A stretch of 64,000 bases of DNA from Consotaella salsifontis (lineage in GTDB: Bacteria; Pseudomonadota; Alphaproteobacteria; Rhizobiales; Rhizobiaceae): contig NZ_FUXL01000011.1 in assembly GCF_900167365.1 (NCBI RefSeq), positions 1 through 64,000 of the forward strand. Direction: 5' to 3'. Position 1 is the stretch's first letter; the number at the start of each line of letters is the position of its first letter. Positions 35,231 through 45,300 of the stretch are shown here, in pieces. Made by a program: the position numbers and the translations under genes. A model generated the notes under the pieces. It was not told where the DNA came from. It saw only the letters and a program-made list of their open reading frames with translations, and did not search any database.

Positions 35231-36250
35231 CTAATCGATTTTTTTATAAAGGGCCGAGGCGCCAGGCACGAGATTGGGTCGCCCGCTCGCTGCCCGGATG
35301 TCTCCCGCCATCAATGCGCCGCCAAGCCGCGAATTGGTTTGGTCGAAGCGTTGCTTGCCGTCCGGGCCAAAGGCGCGCCGGGCACGAAACTCCGAGGGCG
35401 TCGTGCCGATGAAGCGCAGGAAATTGCGGTTGAACGTCGACAGGACGTCATAGCCGACGTCGTAGCAGATGGTCGTCACCGGCACCTCGGTCTCCGCGAG
35501 GAGCTGGCAGGCCTTATAGACCCTCAGCCGGTTGATATATTCGACGCAGGGGCAGTTGGCGTGTTTCTCGAAGGCGCGAGAGAGCGCCGATGGGCTCATG
35601 TCGTGCGCGGCGGCGATCGAGGCGCAGGTCAGATCGCTGCGGCTGAAGTTGTCCGCGATGTAGGCGAGAACGGCGTTGAGGCGCCCGGCCATCTTCATCG
35701 GGCCCTGCGGCAAGGCGAAGGACAGGCAGCGGCGGTCGGGATCGTCGGCCAGCACCGAGATGAGCCGGAAGAAGCGTGCCAGACGGTCGAGGCCGCGCGC
35801 CTCCATGAGATCCTCGAGAATGACGCCGGCACGGCGCGAGGTCTTGGATGAGAGCTGAACGCCCGAGTGAGCCTCGTCGAGCAGCGTCTTCAACGACGCG
35901 CAGTCCTCGAAGGATTGAAGGCAGGAAGCGGCAAAGCGCTCGGAGAAATGCACGACCACGTCGCGCTCCGGAATTTGCTTTCGGATCGGATCCCAATCAT
36001 CCCCGCTGTCGGTGCTCACCCACATATGCGGCAGGAGCGGCCCGGTCATGACCAGGTTGCCAGGTTCGAACTCGCCGGCGAAGGTGCCGACATAGAACGA
36101 TCCCTTGCTTTTGGTGATGAGATGGATCTCGTACTCCGGGTGGTAATGCCAGCCCGAATAGGGGAACGGATAGTCGTGGGAGAAGGCTTCGAAGGAGGCG
36201 TCCATCGGCGCCAGGATCTCGCGCAGCGCCTTCGAGAATGCCGCGGTCAT
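35231..36250 (-). CDS. AraC-family transcriptional regulator
   Basis: 339 residues. N-terminal cupin-type sensor (SGWHYHPEYEIHLITKSKGS, then LLPHMWV) and C-terminal double HTH (from about 200: YIADNFSRSDLTCASIAAAH, then YDVGYDVLSTFNRNF, and GTTPSEFR). The cupin retains His/Glu residues that bind a metal or sugar. It precedes the polyol-dehydrogenase/ABC operon on the same strand, which makes it the probable activator of that operon. The final 35 residues after the HTH are family-atypical. Confidence 0.9.
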   Translation of the reverse strand: MTAAFSKALREILAPMDASFEAFSHDYPFPYSGWHYHPEYEIHLITKSKGSFYVGTFAGEFEPGNLVMTGPLLPHMWVSTDSGDDWDPIRKQIPERDVVVHFSERFAASCLQSFEDCASLKTLLDEAHSGVQLSSKTSRRAGVILEDLMEARGLDRLARFFRLISVLADDPDRRCLSFALPQGPMKMAGRLNAVLAYIADNFSRSDLTCASIAAAHDMSPSALSRAFEKHANCPCVEYINRLRVYKACQLLAETEVPVTTICYDVGYDVLSTFNRNFLRFIGTTPSEFRARRAFGPDGKQRFDQTNSRLGGALMAGDIRAASGRPNLVPGASALYKKID

Positions 36251-36460
36251 TGCGCCGCTCCGTCCACGCTGGGGGCGGCCAATGCTGCCCGCGCACGCTC
36301 AAGCGGCGCAAACCGTCGCACCGCGCGAATGCGAGAAAATGCCATCATGCTGGCACCCGTCCTCCCGTGCCGGCGCCGGGCCTCGCATGGGCCCTTCAAC
36401 GTCATGGCTGTTTGCGGACCGTGCCTCCCAGACCGCCGCCAAGCACCGACTGTGAAAATA

Positions 36461-36489
36461 ATGCTAGTTTGAGCGCGGCCTTCGGTCAA
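36461..36489 (-). promoter_or_regulatory. Candidate sigma-70 promoter upstream of the AraC gene
   Basis: On the reverse strand TTGACC (36484-36489) is 17 bases from TAGCAT (36461-36466). It lies about 210 bases upstream of the AraC-type ATG. Apart from this and the repeat copy at 36783-36829, the 596-base gap 36251-36846 shows nothing else that I can name. Confidence 0.4.
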
Positions 36490-36782
36490 GACAGATCGCG
36501 CCGAGAGGGGCGCTGATCTATTGTCGGGGACCGCCGTGATTTTCTGAAGAAAGCTTGGGTCTATACTTTAATGGGGGCAAACTGGCTCAGCGGTGGATAC
36601 CGCATGGCCGGTGATCGGCGAAGGCGCACCGCGAAGCGTCATATTGCCAGCCTCGAATTGTGAAGAATCGCACAATCGGATCTCAAGTGATACGCGACTT
36701 GGCGCGCTGCTGTTGCACTCCGATAATCCGGTCTGGAACAGCGCCGAAAAGTCATGCGACTTTCCAGCACCGTGCGTGCCTT

Positions 36783-36829
36783 AGAGCAACTCCAGCAAAA
36801 ATGTGGAGCGGTTTTGTCCGGAATTGCTC
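36783..36829 (+). repeat. Copy B of the intergenic repeat
   Basis: Begins AGAGCAACTCC and ends GGAATTGCTC; the ends pair with one mismatch, so it can fold into a stem-loop. It matches copy A (15418-15465, reverse strand) over most of its length. It lies 18 bases after the glpD stop codon (reverse strand), on the 3' side of that gene. Confidence 0.7.
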
Positions 36830-36846
36830 ATAGGTCAAAGGCGGCT

Positions 36847-38460
36847 CTAGAGGGCCTCGGCCAGACGGGCCGCCGCCGCGTCCGCCTCCTGCTCCTTTCG
36901 CGCCTCGTCCCAGCCGAGTTCCTCGGCCATCAGGCTTACGACGCAGGGGAGGGTGGCCATGGCGGCATCTGTGTCGACAAGGGCCAGCGTCAGGCGGCGG
37001 CATAGAACGTCGGCGGCTCGTTCCGCCGCTTCGCTTCGCAAGGCGTGGATGACTTCCGCCTCGATATAGGGATGGTCAGGGTGCAGTCGCTCTCCGCGTC
37101 TTTCCTCGTTGGCCAGGGTCGCCACCGCCGGGGCGACGTCGCCATAGGTCCGGTGGAGATGATCGGCGATATCGGAAGCGAGACCGAAGCGCACTGCGAG
37201 CTCGCGCGCGCCGTCCTTGCTAAAGGCAGTAGCGCCCCAGACCTGCATCTGCGCGGTGCGGGACTGGATCGCGGTAAGCCCCGCCTGCGCTGCGGCCCGG
37301 TCCACCGCCTGCTCGGCCATGAGACGATAGGTGGTCCACTTGCCGCCCGAGATGGTGAGAAGACCGGACCGGTCCTCGATGATGACATGGTCGCGCGCGA
37401 GCGCCGCAGTATCCTTGGCATCGGGGTCGAAGACCAGCGGCCGCACGCCGGCCCAGGCCGCGCGAACATCCTGCCGCGACACGGGAAGGTCGGTATAGCG
37501 CCGAACGTAATCGAGCAGATAATCAATGTCGGCCTCGCTCACGACCGGATGCTCCAGTGGCGGGCTTTCCGTGTCTGTCGTGCCGACCAGGGCATGACCC
37601 TGCCAAGGCAGAATAAAGAGAACGCGGCCGTCGTCGGTCTTCGGCACCAGAAGGCCTGCGTCGCCGGGTACGAAGCGGCCGTCCAGGAGAATGTGGACGC
37701 CGGCGCTGGTCTTGAGGATGGGGCGCGCCGCCGGATCGTCGAGGCGGCGGATTCCGTCGGCAAAGGGGCCGGCGGCATTGATGATCGCTTTTGCGCGAAC
37801 CTCCCACCGCTCTCCCGTGAGGCGATCCTCCAATTCGGCCCCGGCGAGGCGGCTTCCCTCGTGGATCAGGCGGACGACAGCGACATGATTGGCAATTGCC
37901 GCGCCGGCATGTTCGGCCGTCAGGGCCAGCGCCAGCCCCATGCGGGTGTCGATGAACTGACCGTCGTAATAGACCACGGCGGCCTTGAGCCCTTGGGTCT
38001 TGAGGTGTGGAAAGCGTTTCTTGGCTTCGCTTGCGCCGATCAGCCGGCTGTGACCGATGTTCATGCGGCCCGAAAGAAGATCGTAGAGCTTCAATCCCGC
38101 ATAGAGATAAGGAACCTCCAACCAGGAATAGATCGGCGTGACCATCGCCAGAGGGCGAGACAGGTGCGGCGCGTTGGCGAGGAACGCGCCACGCTCGCGC
38201 AGCGCGTCGCGCACCAGCGTGAACTGCGCCCGGTCGAAATGCTTCACCGCCGCCTCGAGATAGCGGACACCGCCATGGACGAGCTTGGTCGAGCGGCTGC
38301 TCGTGCCCTCGCAGAAGTCGAAGCGCTCGACCAGCGCCGTGGCGAGGCCACGCGTCGCCGCGTCGACCGCGATACCGCAGCCGGTCGCCCCGCCGCCGAT
38401 CACCAAAAGGTCGAACGGTCGGTCCTGCCTCAGCCTTTCGATTCGTTCGCGCCGCCGCAA
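36847..38460 (-). CDS. glpD: Aerobic glycerol-3-phosphate dehydrogenase
   Basis: 537 residues. FAD-binding LLVIGGGATGCGIAVDAATRG (about 18-38, dinucleotide fold), TSSRSTKLVHGGVRYLE (about 52-68), and the C-terminal domain with GGKWTTYRLMAEQAVD. Oxidises glycerol-3-phosphate to dihydroxyacetone phosphate at the membrane, passing electrons to quinone. The start is a TTG, supported by GGAG seven bases before it. The gene stands alone: no glpK, glpF or ugp genes are in the window. Confidence 0.92.
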   Translation of the reverse strand: MRRRERIERLRQDRPFDLLVIGGGATGCGIAVDAATRGLATALVERFDFCEGTSSRSTKLVHGGVRYLEAAVKHFDRAQFTLVRDALRERGAFLANAPHLSRPLAMVTPIYSWLEVPYLYAGLKLYDLLSGRMNIGHSRLIGASEAKKRFPHLKTQGLKAAVVYYDGQFIDTRMGLALALTAEHAGAAIANHVAVVRLIHEGSRLAGAELEDRLTGERWEVRAKAIINAAGPFADGIRRLDDPAARPILKTSAGVHILLDGRFVPGDAGLLVPKTDDGRVLFILPWQGHALVGTTDTESPPLEHPVVSEADIDYLLDYVRRYTDLPVSRQDVRAAWAGVRPLVFDPDAKDTAALARDHVIIEDRSGLLTISGGKWTTYRLMAEQAVDRAAAQAGLTAIQSRTAQMQVWGATAFSKDGARELAVRFGLASDIADHLHRTYGDVAPAVATLANEERRGERLHPDHPYIEAEVIHALRSEAAERAADVLCRRLTLALVDTDAAMATLPCVVSLMAEELGWDEARKEQEADAAAARLAEAL

Positions 38461-38676
38461 TGCAACTCTCCAGCCCTGTCGATACTCATGCGAAACCGGC
38501 CGCGAGGAGGAAAACCCTCGAGGCCGGCCGGAAACAGACTAGCAGGCGCTAAGCTATTTTCGCCATGGCTGTATGATGCCGGTGTCGCCTTTTTTGGCGA
38601 ATGTCGAACGCTGATCGCCTTCGAACCGGCTTCAGTGGATGGGAGGCGTTGACGCGACCTCCCAAAGAGCGGACCG

Positions 38677-40659
38677 TCATTTGATCAGGTCGAGCTCGGC
38701 CCGAAGCCGCTTCACATTGGGAACGATCATGGCGTTGGCGCCCAGACGCTGAATGATGCCGCCTCGGATGAGGTCGGCGAGCGCCGTGGATACGGACTGG
38801 CGCACGGCGCCGATCTGCATCGCCAGGTCTTCGGCGTTGGGCGCCGTATCGAGGATGACGCCCTGCCTGGTGCGCCGCCCCTCCCGATCGACCGCGTCGC
38901 AGAGCGCCCGCACCAGGCGGTGGCGAACGCTGTGAAAGGCCATCGCCTCGTTCATCCGGATCGACCGTTGCAGCATCCGCTCGATCACCGGCATGACCGC
39001 AAGGGCGAGATCGGGGTCCTCGTAGGCCAGCCGCCGGAAGTTCGAGTTGCGAAGAGTGAGGAATTCGCAGTCCTTCTTGACCTCGAGCAAGGTCTCGGCC
39101 CTGAGCGATAGGGCGTCGCCGCCGTTGAGCGTGAACAGCGTGAGCTCGCGGCCCTCGAAGGAACTGAAGCAGCGAAGCTGCCCGCTGCGCATGATGAGGA
39201 TGGATTCTTCGCCATCGTCGATTTCGTCGGAGCCGTAGATGAGATGTCCGCTCTTGAACCGGCGGACCTTGTATGTGCCCGGCATCGCACCGGCGAGAAG
39301 ACGTTCCACGGTGTCCTGGATCTGCGGCTGCTCGTCGTATCGGTGTGCGCAGATCTTCGCCGCCCGAGCTGCGGCCGGATTAGGGCGCTCGTTGAGCGGG
39401 CGAAGCGGCTTCTCGATCCGCGCGAAGAGCGTCGAGCCTCTCGCGGTCTGAATGATGATGTCGTCCGCGCCGGCCCTGCCGTCCATGTTGGGGCGCTGAA
39501 GCGAGAAGATCTGCGAAAATCGCGTGACGCCGATGTCCTGCCAAGTCAGGCCGAGAAGATCCATGGCGTTGCGGTTGGCGCCGACGAGAATGTCATCTTC
39601 GAAGGCGACGATGCCCTCGTGCGGACTGCCGAGAATGTAGGGGTTCGGATGGATGTGCATCCTCTCCGACTGTGCGTGCCGTTGCTCGAACAGCCTTCGC
39701 TCGATCTGATCCACGGATCGTTGGAGCAGCGCCAATGAATGGCAATGCGGCACGTGCGAGCCGGTCGAAAGGTCGAGGACGCCAACGATCTTGCCGGCAG
39801 GGTCGAGGATTGGCGCTGCCGAACAGCTGACCGCGCTGTGCGCGGTGAGAAAGTGCTCGCCGCCGATGACGGAGATGGGGCGTCCCTCGGCAAGCGCCGC
39901 GCCGATGGCGTTGGTGCCGAAGGAGGTCTCGCCCCAATGCGCGCCGGGATGGAGGGCGATGCGATCCGCCTCCTCGGCGAAATCGGCGCTGCCGACCCGC
40001 ATGAGCAGCACACCGTTCGCATCGGTCAGGATCACCGCACCGCCGGACTCGCGCATTTCGCGGCTCAGCGCCTCGACCTCGCCCCAGGCAGCCTGGACAA
40101 GATCCTCATTCTCGTCGAGGAAGCGAAGAATATCCTCCCGCTGCGGAAAGGCGGGAGAGGGTCTCTTTTCAAGGTTGATGCCGCTGGCCGCGCTGCGCTG
40201 CCAGGAGCGGAGGATCGGCAGGGGGATCTCTCGCGGCGCCATTCCCTCCTTGAGGAAGCGCTGGCGGATGGAGATCAGAGCGTTGCTGTCGGTGATCGGA
40301 GCCCTCGTCGGGGCAATCTGCCGGTTGGTCGGCAAGGGCTGATCGATCGCGTCCAGCGAGGGGCAGCTCAGGCACTGCTTCATCAGAAGCGTCGCCATGT
40401 CCATTTCGACAAGGCAGCAATCGCTGCCGCAATTGGTCATCTGAACCATCGGACGACCCATCTCCCATTCGGTCGCCGGCAGGCGGAGGCCGGTTCTCGT
40501 CGGTCGACGGAAAGCCCTGGCGGTCTTGGGTGCCGCTCCTCGGGCATGGCACGGGCAAACAGGGCTCGCGTCAGACCGATCCGCAAGGTCGCTTACCGCC
40601 ACCGGGGAGCGAAACTTGCGGGCCGAGCCGTTATCGGAGCAGCCTCGGGGTCGAGCCAT
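38677..40659 (-). CDS. Chimeric regulator: GAF (AcoR-type) + PAS + Crp/Fnr sensor and HTH
   Basis: Up to 660 residues. From about 130 to 330 it matches the N-terminal sensor of AcoR-type sigma-54 activators (SWQRSAASGI, then GTNAIGAALAEGRPISVIGG with the conserved GTNAIG block, then SAAPILDPAGKIVGVLDLS). A PAS-like part follows (about 345-440: AFEDDILVGANRNAMDLLGL). The C-terminal 220 residues are Crp/Fnr-like: beta-roll (about 455-555) and winged HTH (NAEDLAMQIGAVRQSVSTAL). There is no AAA+ domain, so it is not a sigma-54 activator. The N-terminal 100 residues carry a Cys-rich stretch, CGSDCCLVEMDM and CLSCP, like Fnr-type iron-sulfur ligands. The start is uncertain: ATG codons at 40461, 40449 and 40440 are also possible. 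It borders the NuoB-like gene. Confidence 0.75.
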   Translation of the reverse strand: MARPRGCSDNGSARKFRSPVAVSDLADRSDASPVCPCHARGAAPKTARAFRRPTRTGLRLPATEWEMGRPMVQMTNCGSDCCLVEMDMATLLMKQCLSCPSLDAIDQPLPTNRQIAPTRAPITDSNALISIRQRFLKEGMAPREIPLPILRSWQRSAASGINLEKRPSPAFPQREDILRFLDENEDLVQAAWGEVEALSREMRESGGAVILTDANGVLLMRVGSADFAEEADRIALHPGAHWGETSFGTNAIGAALAEGRPISVIGGEHFLTAHSAVSCSAAPILDPAGKIVGVLDLSTGSHVPHCHSLALLQRSVDQIERRLFEQRHAQSERMHIHPNPYILGSPHEGIVAFEDDILVGANRNAMDLLGLTWQDIGVTRFSQIFSLQRPNMDGRAGADDIIIQTARGSTLFARIEKPLRPLNERPNPAAARAAKICAHRYDEQPQIQDTVERLLAGAMPGTYKVRRFKSGHLIYGSDEIDDGEESILIMRSGQLRCFSSFEGRELTLFTLNGGDALSLRAETLLEVKKDCEFLTLRNSNFRRLAYEDPDLALAVMPVIERMLQRSIRMNEAMAFHSVRHRLVRALCDAVDREGRRTRQGVILDTAPNAEDLAMQIGAVRQSVSTALADLIRGGIIQRLGANAMIVPNVKRLRAELDLIK

Positions 40660-40932
40660 AGCAAAATGTGAAGGCTCCCATCCACTAAGTGGGAACCTCC
40701 TTTATCGCCGTCAAAACGGGCCCAAATGCGTTATTTTGGGGCGGTCCAGCGGGGGCGGTGGCAAGCGGTAGAGTGTCGCATGCATCGCGGCGGCAACTCC
40801 TGGCAGCTCTCCTTGATCTGCGGGTGCGTCCTTGGGTTGATTCTTCTCCCGCCTTGGTCGCTAGCGTTCGCGGGGGATTCTCAGCCCGTCTATCGGCCCC
40901 TGGCCTATGCCAGAGTGATTGGCAATCTTTTC

Positions 40933-41370
40933 CTACAGCCGTTCTCGCCAGATCTCGATGGCCTTGGCGACGCCCTCGATGATGGCCTGGGGGCGCGGCG
41001 GGCAGCCGGGCACGTTGACGTCGACGGGGAAGTACTGGTCGATGGGGGCGAGGACGGCATAGCTCTCGCGGAAGATGCCGCCCGAGATTGGGCAGACGCC
41101 GACGGCCACCGTCACCTTGGGCTCGGGAACCTCGTCGAAGACGCGGCGCGTCGCGTCGAGCACGCGCCGGGTGAGCGGCCCCGAGATCAGGACGATGTCG
41201 GCGTGGCGCGGGCTGCCGCAATACTGGCAGCCGAGGCGCTCAACGTCGTAGCGCGGGATGAGGGCGCAGGTCGCCATCTCCACGTCGCAGCCGTTACAGG
41301 AGCCGGCGTTGATCCGGTAGATCCAGGGCGACTTCACCGCGACGTTCTTGAAGGAGGCGAGGATGTTCAT
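40933..41370 (-). CDS. NuoB/HyfI-like iron-sulfur small subunit
   Basis: 145 residues. INAGSCNGCDVEM, GVCPISGG and VPGCPPRP hold the four cysteines of the N2-type [4Fe-4S] cluster shared by complex I NuoB and group 4 hydrogenase small subunits (HycG/HyfI). The start at 41370 follows GAGGAGA; the open frame extends further upstream over the NuoH-like gene in another frame. In such complexes it bridges the catalytic large subunit to the membrane arm. Its partner large subunit is not encoded in the window: the reverse strand downstream (to 40660) holds no gene. Confidence 0.85.
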   Translation of the reverse strand: MNILASFKNVAVKSPWIYRINAGSCNGCDVEMATCALIPRYDVERLGCQYCGSPRHADIVLISGPLTRRVLDATRRVFDEVPEPKVTVAVGVCPISGGIFRESYAVLAPIDQYFPVDVNVPGCPPRPQAIIEGVAKAIEIWRERL

Positions 41371-41381
41371 CGCCGATCTCC

Positions 41382-42338
41382 TCAGGCCGCGACGACGGCG
41401 ACGAGGCTGGCGGCGGCGAGCATCAGCGGCCACTTCAGGAAGAAGCCGAAGGCCTGGTCGATGCGCATGCGCCCCGACGAGAGGCGAATGGCGGTCACGC
41501 CGAGAAGCATGAGCACGAGGATTTCGACGAGCCATGTGACAAGGCCGAGGATGCCGTCCGGCCCGAAGGGAGCGAAGAGGGCGATGCCGAGGCCGAGGAC
41601 GACGACGGCCTTCAAGGCCGACATGACCTTGAAGAGGCCGAGGGCTGGCCCGGAATACTCCAGCAGGGGTCCCTCGAGGATCTCGGTCTCCGCTTCAGGG
41701 ATGTCGAAGGGGACGATGCCGAGATTGGCGGGGAAGAAGAGGGCGAAGGCGGCGATGGCCGGCCACATGACGGGGTCGAAGAGGAAGGCGCCGTTGGCGC
41801 GCTGATAGGCGACGATCTCGGTCAGGGAGAAGGTGACGACGCCGCCCTGCAGGGCGCCGGTGTGGAGGGCTACGGCGGCGACGACGAGGACGATCGGCCC
41901 CTCATAGGCGAGCATGATCATCATCTCGCGGGTGAAGCCGAGAGCGCCATAGGGGGAGGAGGAGGCCGATCCCGCGATCATCAGGGCGACCCCCGGCACC
42001 ATCAGGAGATAGAGCAGGACCAGGAGGTTCCCGAGCAGGGTCGGCGGCGTGTAGACGCCGGCAATCGGCACCAAAGCGACGGCGAGGAGCATGGAGACGG
42101 CGCCGACGACGGGGGCACCGAAGAACACCGTCTCGTTGGCGGTGGTCGGCACCATGGACGTCTTGAAGGACAGCTTGACGAGATCGAAGAAGGGCTGGGC
42201 CAGCGGCGGCCCGACGCGGCCCTGGAGGCGAGCGGCGACGCGCCGGTCGGCGCCCTTGAGGCCGAGGCCGAGGGCGAGGGCGAAGAGGCCGCCGGGGAAG
42301 AGGAAGACGGCGATGAGGATGGCGATCTGGTTCGACAT
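41382..42338 (-). CDS. NuoH/HyfC-like membrane subunit
   Basis: 318 residues with 8 membrane helices. Family features include GVGPPLAQPFFDLVKL-like sequence (RVGPPLAQPFFDLVKLSFKT, about 40-59), GYSSNSPY-type segment AGSASSSPYGALGFTREMM and the charged funnel loop FDIPEAETEILEGPLLEYSG (about 218-237). It is the proton-entry subunit next to the iron-sulfur small subunit. Start at 42338 has AAGGACCGG upstream and follows the fused antiporter stop by five bases; its own stop is 11 bases before the small subunit ATG, so the three genes are an operon. Confidence 0.88.
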   Translation of the reverse strand: MSNQIAILIAVFLFPGGLFALALGLGLKGADRRVAARLQGRVGPPLAQPFFDLVKLSFKTSMVPTTANETVFFGAPVVGAVSMLLAVALVPIAGVYTPPTLLGNLLVLLYLLMVPGVALMIAGSASSSPYGALGFTREMMIMLAYEGPIVLVVAAVALHTGALQGGVVTFSLTEIVAYQRANGAFLFDPVMWPAIAAFALFFPANLGIVPFDIPEAETEILEGPLLEYSGPALGLFKVMSALKAVVVLGLGIALFAPFGPDGILGLVTWLVEILVLMLLGVTAIRLSSGRMRIDQAFGFFLKWPLMLAAASLVAVVAA

Positions 42339-42343
42339 GGGTG

Positions 42344-45300
42344 TCACCGGTCCTTGGGCGTGTTCGCGGGGATGAGACCGCCAAGGTCTCGGACGTGGCG
42401 CAACGTGGTTGAGGAGAGGTCGTAGAGGCTGGCGGCGGGTAGGCGCGTGTCCTCGGCGGCGAGATCGGCGCCGCTGGTGTGGATGGCTGTCCTCACGATC
42501 CGGCCGCGCCGCCCGAGGCTGAGCCAGGCGAGGGAGATAAGGCCGAGGACGAGGGCGAGGATGGCCAGAGCCCCGGGGTTGAAGCCCTCGACACCCGGCA
42601 GCGGGCCGGTGAGGGTGGCGGCGATGGGGGCCATGCCGAGCTCGGCCTGGATCGCCGCGATGGGCACCAGGAGGAGGCCGGGCATCAGGCCGACGAGGAG
42701 GCTGGCGCCGCAGAGCGTAGCCATCGGCAGGAGCATGGCGAGCGGCGCCTCCTCGGCCTCCAGGGCGCGGGCCGTGGGCGCGCCCATGAAGGCGGCATGG
42801 GCGAACTTGAGGACGGCGGCGAGCGTCAGGAGGCTGGAGAACATGGCGGCGGCGCCAAGCAGCCAGTGGCCCGACTGGAAGGCCGCCTCGAAGATCAGCC
42901 ACTTGGAGGTGAAGCCGTTGAGCGGCGGAATGCCGGCCAGCGATAACCCGGCGAAGAGGAAAAAGCCGAAGGTGAGGGGCATTCTGCGCCCAAGGCCGCC
43001 GAGCTCGTCGAGAGTGGTGGCGTGGTTGCGCATCATCACCGCGCCGGCCACCAGGAAGAGGGTGTCCTTGAGCAGCATGTGGTTGACGAGGTGCATGAGC
43101 CCGCCGGCGACGCCGAGCGATGTGCCGAGCGAGAGCGCCAGGAGCACATATCCGAGCTGGCAGACGGTGGAATAGATGAGCAGCAGCTTGATGCCGTTCT
43201 GCAGCACCGCCATCGCGCCGGCATAGACGATGGTCACGCCCGCGATGACGGAGACGATGTAGAGCAGGACAGGCTGGGCGCCGGCCTCGCCGAAGGTGCC
43301 GGGAACGGTGCCGCCGAGCCGCGCGAGAGCGGCCGTTCCGCCGAGCAGCGCGGCGAACTTGAGCACCGCCCAGGGGCCGGCCTTGAGCAGGACGGCGGAG
43401 ATGTAGCCGGAAACCGGAGTGGGAGCGGCGGCCGGGTGCATCTGCCAGTCGATGCGGATGGGCAGCTGCGCGGCCTTCATGACGAAGCCGAGAAGGATGA
43501 GGCCGACGGCGGGGGCGATCTTCGCAACGGGAAGCGCCGCCACGGCGCCGGTCAGCGCTCCGAGCTCGAAGGTGCCGGTCTCGGCGGCAAGGAGCGTGAC
43601 GCCGAGGAAGAGGAAGGAGGCGCCGACGGTGTTGAAGAGGAAGTATTTGAAGCCCTCGCGCCGGGCCTCCTCGGTCTCCTCGTGGACGATGGCGGCCCAC
43701 AGCGCCCAGCTCGACATGAGCTCCCAGAAGGCGAAGAAGGTGAAGAGGTTTCTGGCTGTCGTCATGCCGAGCAGGCCGGCGATCATCACCAGGAAGGCGG
43801 CGAAGAAGCGTCCCTGGGCATGGCTGTGGGCGAGGTAGGCGGTGGCGTGCATCAGGTTGAGCGCGCCGACGCCGGCGATGAGAACCGCGAAGGAGAGGGA
43901 AAGAAGGTCCATCCGCCCGGCGTCGAGCAGCAGCGCGGCGAGGGCGGCGATGGTGACGGCGACGGCGAGACGTCCGGCCCACTTCACCGACCAGCGGCCG
44001 GTGAAGAGCACGGCGATGGCGCCGATCATGGCGAGAGCCGCGCTGGCCGGCCACTCGGTGACGAGGTTCGGCAGGAGTGCCGGCTCGAGGCCGCCGCGCG
44101 CCGCGATGAGTGAGCCGGCCTCATTGACGAGGGCGAGCTGCCAGTTGGGGAAGAGGCCGCCGAGAACGATGGCGAGTCCCAGCGCTCCCATGGCGACGAG
44201 CATGGAGAGGGGCGCGTCCTTGACCGTCTCCGGTCCCTTGTAGGAGCGGTAGAAGAGGATCGAGACGACGCGGGTGTAGTAGACGACGCCGATGATGCCG
44301 CCGAGAAGGAGCAGGGCGGCGACGAGGTAGTTGCCGGCCTCGACGGCGGCATAGACCATGAGGAACTTGGAGACGAAACCGGAGAAGGGCGGCAGGCCCA
44401 TGATGGCGACGGAGGCGAGGGCATAGAGGCCCGCCGTCACCGGCATCTTGCGGCCAAGCCCCGCGAGGTCGTCGATGCGGCGCAGGCCGGTCCTGAGGAT
44501 GAAGGCGCCGGCGGCGTAGAAGAGCAGCGTCTTCATCACCGCATGGTTGGTGATGTGCAGGAGGGCGGCGTCGGTGGCCAGTGCCGTTCCGAGGCCGAGA
44601 ATGGCGGCGATCTCGCCGATTTGGGCGAGCGTCGAGAAGGCGAGCATGCGCTTCAGCTCCTTCTCGAGGAGGGCGCGCACCTCACCATAGATGAGGGTGG
44701 CGCAGCCAAGGACGAGAAGGACGGTGGGAAGGTCGATGCCTTTGAGGGCAAAGCGCGATAGCGCCGACAGGCCGATGACCGAGAAGAGAACCTTGGCGAT
44801 GCCGAAGAAGCCGGCCTTGGTCAGGATGCCGGAGAGCGGGCCGGAGACGGAGGAGGGAGCCTGCGGGTGGGCGATGGGCAGCCAGGCCTGGAAGGGCACG
44901 AGGCCGGCCTTGACCGCGAAGCCGACGAAGAAGCAGGCGCTGGCCAGCGCTCCGGTCAGGAGCGGGAAGTCGGCGGCCTTCTCCGCGAGGGCGGCGAACT
45001 CGAAGGAGCCGATCTCGGCGTGGACCACCAGGATGCCGAAATGCATGACATAGGCGCCGGCCGCGCACATCAGGAAATAGATGAGGCCGGCCTTGAGGGC
45101 CTTCTGGGTCTGCTCCTGGATGACCAGGAAGTAGGAGGTCCAGGTCATCAGCTCCCAATAGACGTAGAAGTTTCCGAGCTCATGGGCGGTAGTGAGGCCC
45201 AGCATCGAGCCGATCATCAGGAAGGCAAAGAAGTAGTAGCGGTTGGTCCACTCGGTCCGCGCCATGTAGCCGACGGAGTAGACGATCATCACCGCGGCGA

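Noticed and set aside
42344-44054. A long upstream extension of the NuoH-like frame, giving 890 codons.
   Set aside because: The extra part is Arg/His-rich shadow of the fused antiporter gene. The real start at 42338 has a ribosome-binding site and matches the family.
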